Shown: piece by piece, positions 1-5,356 of the stretch
Numbering within the stretch: position 1 is the stretch's first letter
Layout: each line of letters opens with the position of its first letter
DNA from: Planctomycetota bacterium
Lineage (GTDB): Bacteria > Planctomycetota > Phycisphaerae > WQYP01 > JAJZKY01
Length of the DNA: 6,072 bases
Assembly: GCA_021803885.1 (NCBI GenBank)
Contig: JAJZKY010000313.1
Location: 1-6,072 of the forward strand
Reading direction: 5' to 3'
The notes under the pieces: generated by a model
Databases searched by the model: none
The model's input: the letters and a program-made list of their open reading frames with translations, nothing else
Told to the model about the DNA's origin: nothing
Translations under genes and position numbers: made by a program

Positions 1-1
1 G

Positions 2-94
2 ATAAAGACCATGCTGGCCATTGCAGTCTTCTGCAACGATCTTCCGCTCTTCGAACACGCGTTGCTTTATTACCTGCATGGCGACGGCGATGGC
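2..94 (+). CDS. Possible partial coding segment, alginate-lyase-like (open at left edge)
   Basis: Read on the plus strand from base 2, this segment gives [19 protein letters not shown], then [12 protein letters not shown]. This resembles the helical repeat in alginate-lyase-superfamily proteins, which from memory has a pattern like 'M..IAVF.DD..LF..A..YY..G.GNG'. Those are usually exported polysaccharide lyases. The reading enters from outside the window and loses resemblance after about base 94, where the helicase on the other strand takes over. Bases 74-94 can be read both as lyase LHGDGDG (plus) and as helicase AIAVAMQ (minus), so the two sequences may have been joined at a shared short stretch. 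The frame stays open to 220, but I do not regard 95-220 as coding on this strand. With about 30 residues and a match from memory only, this is tentative. Confidence 0.3.
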
Positions 95-1216
95 GCGGGT
101 GGAGTTGATCTGGCAGACGAGGTCGACGGCACCGATGTCGATGCCGAGCTCGAGCGAGGCGGTGGCGACGAGGACGCGGATTTCGCCGGCCTTGAGGCGG
201 CGTTCTGCTTCGAGGCGTAGCTGGCGCGAGAGGCTGCCGTGATGCGCGGCGACGTTTTCCTGGCCGAGGCGCTCGGCGAGCTGGAAGGCGAGTCGCTCGG
301 CCATGCGGCGCGTATTGACGAAGACGAGAGTGGAGCGGTGCTCATTAGCGAGCTCGGCGATGCGGTCGTAGATGCTGTTCCAGATGGCGTTGGAGGCGAC
401 GGCTCCGAGTTCGATGGATGGGATTTCGACGGCGAGGTCGAGGGTGCGGTGCCGGCCGCACTGAACGATTTCGACGTTGGGGTTGCGCGTGCCGCCGAGG
501 AAGCTGGCGACGAGTTCAATGGGATTTTGCGTGGCGGAGAGGCCGATGCGCTGCGGCGCGGGATGGGCGAGCAGGCTGGCGCCTGGGGTGAGGGAATTTT
601 CGGCGGTGACGAGGGCGTCAAGGCGTTCGAGCGTGAGGGCCAGGTGGGAACCGCGCTTGTCGTCAGCGACGGCATGAATTTCATCGACGATGACGGTGTG
701 GACGCGGCGGAGATGCTCGCGGCTTTTGAGCGAGGTGAGCAGGATGTAGAGCGATTCGGGAGTGGTGACGAGAATGTGTGGCGGGCACTTGAGCATGGCG
801 CGGCGCTCGGAGGGTGGGGTGTCTCCGGTGCGGACGGCGGCGCGGATGGGCGGGCAGAGGTAGCCGCGTTCGAGGGCGAGTTGCTGGATTTCGCGGAGGG
901 GAGCTTCGAGGTTTTTCTGGACGTCGTTGGAGAGCGCCTTGAGGGGCGAGACGTAGACGACGGAGGTTCCGGCGGGGAGGCGGTTTTCGAGGGCTTCGCG
1001 GAGGAGGCGGTCAATGCAGATGAGGAACGCGGCGAGGGTTTTGCCGGAGCCGGTGGGCGCGGAGATGAGCGTGGGTGTGGCGGCGAGGATGTGGGGCCAG
1101 CCCTGCTGCTGGGGTTCGGTGGGCGTGCCGAAGCGGCGTGTGAACCACTCCTGAGTGACGGGGTGGGCCCATGCGAGCGCGTCGGAAACGGCTTTGGGGG
1201 CGGGCGGGTACGGCAT
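74..1216 (-). CDS. Lhr-like DEAD/DEAH-box helicase, C-terminus missing (broken at motif VI)
   Basis: The sequence encodes the two RecA-like domains of a superfamily 2 ATP-dependent helicase of the Lhr type. That family unwinds DNA or RNA:DNA in repair and RNA processing in the cytoplasm. Motifs by residue: Walker A APTGSGKT (53-60), Ia [10 protein letters not shown] (89-98), Ib TTPESL (151-156), Walker B box DEIH (178-181), III LSAT (226-229), [16 protein letters not shown] (296-309), HHGSLSR (325-331), and V with [10 protein letters not shown] near 351-360. The chain reaches [13 protein letters not shown] (369-381). Q381 should open motif VI (QRxGRxGH), but the next codons read [11 protein letters not shown], unlike any helicase I know. 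The frame stays open to base 2 without resembling the family again. Lhr proteins usually have about 800-1500 residues, so over half is absent. The ATG is fixed by an in-frame TAA two codons upstream (1222-1220). There is no Shine-Dalgarno. Identification is firm; the cause of the break is not. Confidence 0.9.
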
Positions 1217-1221
1217 GGTTT

Positions 1222-1227
1222 ATTGTA
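1222..1227 (-). promoter_or_regulatory. -10-like hexamer TACAAT just upstream of the helicase start
   Basis: On the minus strand TACAAT (5 of 6 matches to TATAAT) is followed by five bases and then the helicase ATG. Transcription normally starts about six or seven bases after the hexamer, so the first base of the mRNA would be at or beside the start codon. There is no purine-rich ribosome site and an in-frame stop lies within the hexamer region, which fits a leaderless mRNA. The only -35-like element, TTGGCG at 1254-1249, is 21 bases away, which is too far for a standard promoter. Confidence 0.4.
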
Positions 1228-1273
1228 CTGCTGGTTTTGCTGTTTGTTCGCCAATAGTGGCCGTCGGGGTGGG

Positions 1274-1290
1274 TGCGTGCTTCGCACGCA
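1274..1290. repeat. Short perfect hairpin TGCGTGC-TTC-GCACGCA
   Basis: Seven-base arms are exactly complementary around a TTC loop. It abuts the dispersed repeat starting at 1288 and may form its left edge. There is no T-run on either side, so it is not a canonical intrinsic terminator. Confidence 0.55.
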
Positions 1291-1297
1291 AATGCCG

Positions 1298-1321
1298 AAA
1301 TCTACCGCCAAGACGCAAAGG
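1298..1321 (+). repeat. Dispersed GCAAAGG-type repeat, copy 1
   Basis: This 24-base block matches 4331-4354 at 21 of 24 positions; both begin AAATCTA and end CGCAAAGG. The wider block 1288-1322 also shares its two ends with 5971-6005. Similar short intergenic repeats are, from memory, common in Acidobacteriota and related genomes and often give spurious 'FLCVLCVLC' proteins. There is no transposase or terminal inverted repeat nearby, so the mode of spread is unknown. Confidence 0.65.
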
Positions 1322-1353
1322 TGCGTGAAGGGAAAACACCTCTCACAGCAAAG

Positions 1354-1371
1354 AACACAGAGAACACAGAG
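1354..1371 (+). repeat. Two tandem copies of AACACAGAG
   Basis: The 9-base unit occurs twice, directly adjacent (1354-1362 and 1363-1371), and is preceded by the related CACAGCAAAG. It lies just after the GCAAAGG-type repeat. On the minus strand both elements translate as runs of LCVL, which explains the misleading open frame through here. Confidence 0.7.
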
Positions 1372-1411
1372 ATCGGCCACGAAGATTTGGCGTCGACGCT
1401 TTGCGCCGATG

Positions 1412-1442
1412 CCCACGCAAGCCAAAACCGGACTTGAATGGG
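1412..1442. repeat. REP-like palindrome, copy 1 (degenerate stem)
   Basis: Two 12-base arms, CCCACGCAAGCC and GACTTGAATGGG, flank the loop AAAACCG; three positions do not pair. The 31 bases 1418-1448 match 5914-5944 at 29 positions, so this is a second member of one element family and not a chance hairpin. It lies outside genes, as expected for repetitive extragenic palindromes. Confidence 0.65.
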
Positions 1443-1545
1443 CCATCCAGATCTCGTGTGTTGGAGGAGGAATTAGAAGGTTGTGGGAACTGATGGGGTG
1501 TTGCGCGCGTAGGTAGGGACGGGACTCAAGTACAAGTGTGCGCGT

Positions 1546-1552
1546 GAGGGAG
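1546..1552 (+). promoter_or_regulatory. Ribosome binding site GAGGGAG favouring the TTG start
   Basis: GAGGGAG ends seven bases before the TTG at 1560, the best-placed Shine-Dalgarno for this gene. The later in-frame ATG at 1581 has GAGGGG directly against it, with no spacer, which is unfavourable. Confidence 0.5.
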
Positions 1553-1559
1553 TGCGGTT

Positions 1560-3173
1560 TTGGCGGTGACGATTGAGGGGATGACGGAGGGGCAGCGGGA
1601 GCGGAAGTCGAGCGCGCTGCGGCAAGCATTGTGGCTGGCGCTGGCGTTTGGGTTGCTGAAGTATGGTTTGCAGACGCTGGGGCAGGTGGTGATGCAGCAC
1701 GCGGGGTACGGGATCTTTCGGGATGAGCTGTACTTCATTGTTTGCGGGCGGCACCTGGCGTGGGGGTATGTGGATCAGCCTCCGATGGTTCCGCTGCTGA
1801 CGCGGATTTCGGAGCTGGTGTTCGGGATTCATTCGCTGGCGCTGTTCCGGACGTTTGCGTCGTTGGCGGGCGCTGCGGAGGTGGCGCTGACGGGAGTGCT
1901 GGCGTGGCGGATGGGCGGCAGCCGCTGGGCGCAGGCGCTGGCGATGACGGGCGTGCTGCTGGCTCCGATGGTGATCGGGATAGACGCGACGATTTCGACG
2001 AACATGCTGGAGCCGGCGCTGTGGACGATTGTGGCACTGGCGTTGATGGAGCTGGCAAGGCTGGCGGAGCGGGGCGTGCGTTCGGGGCCGGTGGTGGCGC
2101 GGTGGTGGGTGGTGATGGGTGCAGCCGCGGGGCTCTGCATAGAGAACAAGTGGACGATCGTCTTCTTTCTGGTGTGCCTGCTGGCAGCGCTGCTGCTGAC
2201 CGAGCAGAGGAAGATTCTGCTGAGCAAGTGGTTTGCGGTGGGGTTTGCGCTGATAGTGCTGATCGCGCTGCCGAATCTGATCTGGGAGGTGCATCACCAG
2301 TGGGCCACGCTGCAACTGCTGCACAACGACCAGGTGGACGGAAAGAATGTGCACGTGGGTCCGGTGGCATTTGTGCTGAACCAAGTGAAAGTGCTTGGGT
2401 TGCTGATGGCTCCGTTGTGGATTGCTGGCGTGGTGTGGCTGCTGGCGGGGCGCAGGGCGAAGACGTTCCGGTTCCTGGGCGTGACGTATGCGCTGTTCTT
2501 ACCGCTGATGATGATTCTGCACGCGAAGGACTATTACCTGGCGGCGATTTATCCGCTGTATTTTGCGGCGGGCGCGGCGGCATGGGATGGATGGTTGAAG
2601 AAGGCGTGGCTGCGGCGCGGGGTGGTTCCGGCGTATGTGGCTGCGAACGTGGCGCTGACCGCGGTGGTGCTGCCGGCGATTTTGCCGGTGCTGCCACCCG
2701 TCAAGGAGATTGCGTACATGCAGCGGCTGCATCTGGCTCCGCCGAAGATGGAGACGGGTGCGACGGCGACGCTGCCGCAGTACTTTGCGGACATGCTGGA
2801 CTGGCGGCACAAGGCGAATCTGCTGGCCGATGCGTATTGGTCACTGCCGGCGGCGGAGCGCAAGGAAGCGGTGATCTACGCGAAGAATTACGGCGACGCG
2901 AGCGCGGTGAATGTTTATCGGCCGGATGTTCCGACGGCGATCAGCGGGCACCAGAATTATTTCTTGTGGGGACCGCGCGGGGCGACGGGCAAGGTGATGA
3001 TCATCTTTGGCGACAGCATCGCGACGGATGAGAAGGAGTTTGATTCGGTGCAGGTGTATGCGCGGGATACGAATCCACTGGTGGAGCCGTATGAGCGCGG
3101 GCCGATTCTGATTTGCAAGGGGCTGCACGGGAACCTGGAAACGCTGTGGCCGAAGGTGAAGTTCTGGTACTGA
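1560..3173 (+). CDS. Family 39 (PMT/ArnT-type) membrane glycosyltransferase
   Basis: This 537-residue polytopic inner-membrane protein belongs to the GT-C fold, family 39. Such enzymes transfer a sugar from a polyprenyl-phosphate donor to an acceptor on the outer face of the inner membrane. After a short charged N-terminus, hydrophobic segments lie at about 24-46, 76-115, 123-145, 150-165, 180-212, 225-240, 268-296, 305-320, 326-342 and 354-378. The first periplasmic loop carries YGIFRDELYFIVCGRHLAWG and then DQPP (residues 50-75). The acidic pair D55-E56 is where GT-C catalytic acid residues sit. ENKW (195-198) and HAKDYYLAAIYPLYFAAGA (321-339) are typical of this subgroup. A soluble periplasmic domain follows from about 385 to the end, with AKNYGDASAVNVY and GHQNYFLWGP. 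Acceptor and sugar cannot be read from the sequence. The start is TTG 1560; GTG 1566 and ATG 1581 are alternatives. The codons end mostly in G. Confidence 0.88.
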   Translation: MAVTIEGMTEGQRERKSSALRQALWLALAFGLLKYGLQTLGQVVMQHAGYGIFRDELYFIVCGRHLAWGYVDQPPMVPLLTRISELVFGIHSLALFRTFASLAGAAEVALTGVLAWRMGGSRWAQALAMTGVLLAPMVIGIDATISTNMLEPALWTIVALALMELARLAERGVRSGPVVARWWVVMGAAAGLCIENKWTIVFFLVCLLAALLLTEQRKILLSKWFAVGFALIVLIALPNLIWEVHHQWATLQLLHNDQVDGKNVHVGPVAFVLNQVKVLGLLMAPLWIAGVVWLLAGRRAKTFRFLGVTYALFLPLMMILHAKDYYLAAIYPLYFAAGAAAWDGWLKKAWLRRGVVPAYVAANVALTAVVLPAILPVLPPVKEIAYMQRLHLAPPKMETGATATLPQYFADMLDWRHKANLLADAYWSLPAAERKEAVIYAKNYGDASAVNVYRPDVPTAISGHQNYFLWGPRGATGKVMIIFGDSIATDEKEFDSVQVYARDTNPLVEPYERGPILICKGLHGNLETLWPKVKFWY

Positions 3174-3180
3174 TGTGCGG

Positions 3181-3186
3181 TTGACA
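3181..3186 (+). promoter_or_regulatory. TTGACA, possible -35 for the small exported protein gene
   Basis: A perfect -35 hexamer lies eight bases after the glycosyltransferase stop. At 17-18 bases spacing the -10 positions read GCAGTG or CAGTGT, which are poor matches. The gene at 3235 may have its own promoter here or simply be read through from the glycosyltransferase, 61 bases upstream. Confidence 0.25.
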
Positions 3187-3224
3187 GAGGCTGCGGGATG
3201 GGCGCAGTGTGTGAGGCGCATGAT

Positions 3225-3230
3225 GGAGGT
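3225..3230 (+). promoter_or_regulatory. Strong ribosome binding site GGAGGT deciding the start at 3235
   Basis: GGAGGT ends four bases before the ATG at 3235. Earlier in-frame starts (GTG 3175, ATG 3220, ATG 3223) either overlap this site or lack one of their own. Starting at 3235 also puts a signal peptide at the very N-terminus. Confidence 0.7.
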
Positions 3231-3234
3231 GCGT

Positions 3235-3678
3235 ATGCGATTATCGCCGTTGGGTTCCGCATGCACGACCGCGGTTTTATCCACCATTCTCACCCTGCCG
3301 CTGCTGGCGCAACCCGCGCCGAAGAACGTCACGATACAACTTGCCGGAATCGGCACAAGCAGTCTTCGACTGCACTGCAAGGATGTGAAAGACCTGAGCC
3401 AGTGCGTCGACGGCGCGCAGGGGTTGAGCCCGCAAGAGATGAAGCGGCTGAAGGCAATGACTCCGAAGCTGCAAAAGCAACTGGATGAGGAACTGAGCAA
3501 GGCGCAGGATCGCTCGGGAACATGCTTTACGATGCGGGTGTTTGAGTTTCCGAAGGGATTTCCTGACAAGAATGCGAAGGCGCAGCCGAAGGTGAGCGAT
3601 TGCACTCCCGCGTCGCGCTTCCACGAGCGGGGCCTGGTGCAAGGCGTACAAATTTATCAGACGAAGAAGCCGCGCTGA
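3235..3678 (+). CDS. Small exported protein of unknown function, cysteine-containing
   Basis: I do not recognise a family for this 147-residue protein. It opens with a signal peptide: MRLS, a hydrophobic core around residues 11-24 (TTAVLSTILTLPLL), and a likely cut after LLA at 25, leaving QPAPK. The mature part has four cysteines (48, 57, 97, 123), enough for two disulfides in the periplasm. Its middle (64-92) is charged and probably helical (SPQEMKRLKAM, KLQKQLDEELSKAQD). A likely beta-rich end follows, with CFTMRVFEFPKGF and VQGVQIYQTKKPR. It follows the glycosyltransferase by 61 bases on the same strand, so co-transcription is possible. Codon use differs from both plus-strand neighbours: TTA, TTG, CAA, ATA and C-ending codons are mixed with G-ending ones. 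That could mean different ancestry or simply low expression. It is a real gene judging from its RBS, signal peptide and terminator. Confidence 0.7.
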   Translation: MRLSPLGSACTTAVLSTILTLPLLAQPAPKNVTIQLAGIGTSSLRLHCKDVKDLSQCVDGAQGLSPQEMKRLKAMTPKLQKQLDEELSKAQDRSGTCFTMRVFEFPKGFPDKNAKAQPKVSDCTPASRFHERGLVQGVQIYQTKKPR

Positions 3679-3716
3679 GCGCAGAGGCAGCGCGACAGGA
3701 AATAGAAGAGACAAGA

Positions 3717-3739
3717 AAGGACCGCACGGGGCGGTCCTT
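3717..3739 (-). terminator. Intrinsic terminator between convergent genes
   Basis: AAGGACCGC and GCGGTCCTT form a perfect nine-pair stem around the loop ACGGG. Read on the minus strand the stem is followed by a pyrimidine-rich, T-heavy tail (TCTTGTCTCTTC), as needed to end the HU transcript 27 bases after its stop codon. Read on the plus strand the tail ATCCTG is poor in T, so it may end the upstream plus-strand transcript less efficiently. Confidence 0.75.
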
Positions 3740-3765
3740 ATCCTGCGTGAGGAAGAGAGTTGGAG

Positions 3766-4062
3766 TTACTTCTTCGGCGGCGCGATGACGTCCTTGGCGG
3801 ACTTGGCGACGCGGAACTTGACGACGGTCTTGGCCTTGATCTTGATCTGCTCGCCGGTCTGCGGGTTGCGGCCGATGCGGGCCTTGCGCTCTGCCTTGAC
3901 GAGGCGGCCGATGCCGGGGATCACAAATACACCGTTCTTCTTGGTTTCCTTGATCGCGGTTTCGGCGAGCAGGTCGAGGAAAGCGGCGGCCTGCTTGTTG
4001 GTGAGTTCGAGCTTCTCTGCCATGTGCCGCACGAGAGCGGTTTTGGTCATCGTAGTTGCCAT
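3766..4062 (-). CDS. HU-family DNA-binding protein
   Basis: This is a small basic histone-like protein that dimerises, bends DNA and compacts the nucleoid. The 98-residue length is near the usual 90-100. The N-terminal helical part (MTKTALVRHMAEKLELTNKQ, residues 5-24) is followed by the beta-arm signature: GVFVIPGIGRLVKAERKARI and then GRNPQTGE (residues 44-71). Pro67 is the residue that intercalates into DNA. The C-terminal helix is VAKSAKDVI, and the protein ends in the basic PPKK. I chose ATG 4062 because GGAGG (4076-4072) lies nine bases upstream; ATG 4050 would leave 21 bases. The same frame stays open for about 140 codons upstream, but that stretch only translates leader and repeat DNA. 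The gene is monocistronic, with its own leader and terminator. HU and IHF subunits share this fold, and position-specific features do not separate them here, so I give no gene symbol. Confidence 0.95.
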   Translation of the reverse strand: MATTMTKTALVRHMAEKLELTNKQAAAFLDLLAETAIKETKKNGVFVIPGIGRLVKAERKARIGRNPQTGEQIKIKAKTVVKFRVAKSAKDVIAPPKK

Positions 4063-4071
4063 ACGGTAATT

Positions 4072-4076
4072 CCTCC
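4072..4076 (-). promoter_or_regulatory. HU ribosome binding site GGAGG
   Basis: GGAGG on the minus strand is nine bases before ATG 4062 and decides that start over the in-frame ATG at 4050. Confidence 0.75.
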
Positions 4077-4098
4077 AGACATCTTTTTGTCGTTCCCG

Positions 4099-4126
4099 CC
4101 CCGGAGCGGATGTGCTCTCCGAGGGG
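4099..4126 (-). promoter_or_regulatory. GC-rich hairpin in the HU leader
   Basis: On the minus strand CCCC and GGAG, separated by a two-base bulge (TC), pair with CTCC and GGGG around a ten-base loop. It sits 37 bases upstream of the HU start codon and just upstream of the ribosome site. It could protect or regulate the mRNA, but it matches no riboswitch or leader family known to me. Confidence 0.35.
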
Positions 4127-4157
4127 GTGGTGCCGTTCTCAAAACAGCCAGTGTTTA

Positions 4158-4198
4158 TGCGGCTTGAGAGAACCTTCCGCCGTTTACCTTGCGGCTTG
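4158..4198 (-). promoter_or_regulatory. Paired direct repeat TGCGGCTTG upstream of HU
   Basis: The 9-base word TGCGGCTTG (plus strand) occurs at 4158-4166 and 4190-4198, with starts 32 bases apart, about three helical turns. Both copies lie in the HU promoter or leader, on either side of the probable transcription start. Two same-face sites would suit a regulator, including HU itself, but no known operator is recognised. Confidence 0.3.
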
Positions 4199-4214
4199 CA
4201 GAAAGCTTTGTCAA
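4186..4214 (-). promoter_or_regulatory. Candidate HU promoter (perfect -35, weak -10)
   Basis: On the minus strand a perfect TTGACA (4214-4209) is followed 17 bases later by CAAGGT (4191-4186), a poor -10 match. If used, transcription would start near 4180 and give a leader of about 118 bases. This is the best promoter-like signal in the 466-base gap. Confidence 0.35.
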
Positions 4215-4231
4215 TGGCAAAACGCCGGTTT

Positions 4232-4254
4232 CCACAGGTTTTTGTGGGTTTTTT
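4232..4254 (+). terminator. Terminator-like hairpin with T-run on the plus strand
   Basis: CCACA and TGTGG (five pairs, loop GGTTTT) are followed on the plus strand by G and six T. The stem is short, so it is a weak terminator at best. No plus-strand gene lies upstream of it before the 3717 terminator. It could limit read-through or antisense transcription across the HU promoter, or be chance. Confidence 0.25.
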
Positions 4255-4330
4255 GCTGTTTTTGGCCTGTTTTTGAGGAAAAACGGAGCTTTGGAGGGGG
4301 CTGGCCGAGCGGCTTTCCGGGCGAAAAGCA

Positions 4331-4362
4331 AAATCTATCGCAAAGGCGCAAAGGACGCAAAG
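4331..4362 (+). repeat. Dispersed GCAAAGG-type repeat, copy 2 (three units)
   Basis: GCAAAG occurs at 4340-4345, 4348-4353 and 4357-4362, with an 8- to 9-base period. Bases 4331-4354 match 1298-1321 at 21 of 24 positions. On the minus strand it translates as LCVLCAFAIDFAF, which makes the HU frame look falsely extended. Confidence 0.7.
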
Positions 4363-4419
4363 AAAGGCCAGGGAGGGCGGAGAGAGGGTCCGGGGATGCG
4401 GATGGAAGCGCAGATTTCT

Positions 4420-4435
4420 CCGCACCGGCGTGCGG
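4420..4435. other. Hairpin CCGCAC-CGGC-GTGCGG downstream of the DUF2461 gene
   Basis: A perfect six-pair stem lies 94 bases beyond the DUF2461 stop (minus direction). No T-run follows on the minus strand (AGAAATC), so it is not a canonical terminator. It may still protect the 3' end. Confidence 0.3.
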
Positions 4436-4528
4436 CGCCTTCGCCCGGCAATGACTGCCAGGGGGGAGGGTGCAGTGCGATCTGTCGCCAACAGCGGACT
4501 AAGGATGGGGTACCGGAGTGGCGCTGGG

Positions 4529-5293
4529 CTAGTAGAGCGGGAGGGGTGGCAGAGAGGGCTTTCTGAGGCAGTTTTCTGCCGAGGGCGGCGCGATGGCGCG
4601 GTTGAGGAAATCGACGAGGGGAGCGGCGAGGGTGAAGTAGGCGGCGACAGTGCGCGGGAGGGCCGAGTGCAGGGCGGCTTCAGCGGGCAGGGCGGCGGTG
4701 ACGCCCCACTGGCGCCAGCGGATGTACTCTGCGGCGGGGTGGTTGGCGGGGAAGCCTTTGGGGTCGCGGGTGAGGGCGTTGGGGTCGTGGAGGCTGAAGC
4801 GGCGGCGGAGGGCGCGATTTTCGATGAGGGAGCGGAACTCCTGGTGACGATCGAGGAGGTAGCGGCGGATGGCGAGGAGCTGGTCTTTGGCGGGCATGTA
4901 GACGCCGGCGGCGAGGATCATCTCAGTACCGCTGAGGTGAAGGTAGTAGCCTGCGCCGGAGGTTTTTTCCATGTCGGAGCGGCCCCACCAGGCGGCGATG
5001 TGCTGCTTGTAGGGCGACTTGTCGGCGGAGAAGCGGGTATCGCGATAGATGCGGAGCATGATGCGGTTGGCGGGACGGATGTGATCCGGGGCGTAGTCCA
5101 TCATGCCGGCGTTGACGGCCTCGATGAGGGCGAGCATGGGGGCTTTGACTTCGCGGTCGTAGATGGGGCGGCGGGGCTCGAACCACTCGCGGCGATTGTT
5201 GCGGCGGAGGCCGCGGAGGAACCGCAGGGCTTCGTCATGGAAGTGGGGGACGACGTGCTCGGAGTGCGAGGTTGGCGAGTAGGCAGCGGACAC
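4529..5293 (-). CDS. DUF2461 domain-containing protein
   Basis: The 254-residue cytosolic protein matches the DUF2461 (TIGR02453-type) family, whose function is unknown. Conserved features in order: FLRGLRRNNRREWFEPRRP (residues 25-43), the core NRIMLRIYRDTRFSADKSPY (76-95) with KQHIAAWW following, GYYLHLSG (115-122) and LAAGVYMPAKDQL (127-139), then KGFPANHPAAEY (179-190). The C-terminal 220-254 is variable. There is no signal peptide or membrane segment. GTG 5293 is the only usable start: the in-frame TAA at 5341-5339 is followed by no ATG, GTG or TTG until this codon, and the next start falls inside the domain. No Shine-Dalgarno precedes it. The gene is divergent from the small exported protein gene at 5403. 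Codons end mainly in C, the mirror of the plus-strand genes. Confidence 0.88.
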   Translation of the reverse strand: MSAAYSPTSHSEHVVPHFHDEALRFLRGLRRNNRREWFEPRRPIYDREVKAPMLALIEAVNAGMMDYAPDHIRPANRIMLRIYRDTRFSADKSPYKQHIAAWWGRSDMEKTSGAGYYLHLSGTEMILAAGVYMPAKDQLLAIRRYLLDRHQEFRSLIENRALRRRFSLHDPNALTRDPKGFPANHPAAEYIRWRQWGVTAALPAEAALHSALPRTVAAYFTLAAPLVDFLNRAIAPPSAENCLRKPSLPPLPLY

Positions 5294-5299
5294 CGCATC

Positions 5300-5305
5300 A
5301 TTATG
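5300..5305 (-). promoter_or_regulatory. -10-like hexamer CATAAT placed for a leaderless DUF2461 mRNA
   Basis: CATAAT on the minus strand (5 of 6 to TATAAT) is followed by six bases and then the GTG start, so +1 would be the G of the start codon. The -35 position at 17 bases reads ACCAAA, a weak match. No ribosome site is present. Confidence 0.45.
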
Positions 5306-5327
5306 ACAGCGCCATGTTGCGGTTTGG

Positions 5328-5356
5328 TTAGAACAGGTTTACATCACGTTCATAAT
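5328..5356 (+). promoter_or_regulatory. Candidate promoter of the small exported protein gene
   Basis: TTAGAA (5328-5333, 3 of 6) and CATAAT (5351-5356, 5 of 6) are 17 bases apart. Transcription would start near 5363 and give a leader of about 40 bases. It is divergent from the DUF2461 promoter; the two CATAAT hexamers point away from each other, so one regulator could affect both. Confidence 0.4.

Larger units (their letters stand above)
1217..1559. other. Repeat-rich non-coding gap between helicase and glycosyltransferase
   Basis: This gap holds the helicase promoter region, a short hairpin (1274-1290), a copy of the dispersed GCAAAGG-type repeat (1298-1321), a tandem AACACAGAG pair (1354-1371) and a REP-like palindrome (1412-1442). 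Long reading frames cross it, but they only translate the repeats (for example LCVLCVLC on the minus strand) and are not genes. A promoter for the glycosyltransferase must lie in the right part. TACAAG at 1531-1536 is the only -10-like hexamer I noticed there, and it has no convincing -35 partner. Confidence 0.6.
4063..4528. other. Non-coding gap between HU and DUF2461 genes
   Basis: This 466-base gap holds, from left to right, the HU ribosome site, leader hairpin, paired direct repeat, candidate promoter, a plus-strand terminator-like hairpin, the GCAAAGG-type repeat and a 3' hairpin. The reading frames across it show no recognisable protein and run through the repeat. I see no RNA gene. Confidence 0.6.

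Noticed and set aside
21..36. Inverted repeat TTGCAG-TCTT-CTGCAA near the left edge
   Set aside because: It lies within the lyase-like reading, has no T-run, and is short enough to be chance; it does not abut the helicase break.
1..73. Intein, group I/II intron or insertion sequence interrupting the helicase
   Set aside because: No intein Cys/Ser start block, no GTGYG-type intron 5' end, no terminal inverted repeat and no target duplication visible. Only 73 bases are available, so an insertion larger than the window cannot be excluded, but nothing supports it.
1340..1371. CRISPR-like short repeats
   Set aside because: The units are 9 bases, only two adjacent copies, with no spacers and no cas genes.
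239..1516. A 425-codon plus-strand open frame opposite the helicase
   Set aside because: Gly/Asp/Glu/Ala-rich low-complexity product without family features. It mirrors C-ending helicase codons and runs on into repeats.
70..1629. A 519-codon minus-strand frame over the helicase region
   Set aside because: Ser/Pro-rich product in a different phase from the helicase motifs; its first part only translates intergenic repeats (LCVLCVLC).
1473..3031. Several long frames overlapping the glycosyltransferase on both strands
   Set aside because: Arg/Gln/His-rich or Gly/Ala-rich compositions typical of shadow frames. The glycosyltransferase frame has clear membrane segments and motifs.
4063..4491. N-terminal extension of HU to about 241 residues
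   Set aside because: The extra part reads through the leader, promoter and dispersed repeat. The ATG at 4062 has its own ribosome site and the product then has normal HU length.
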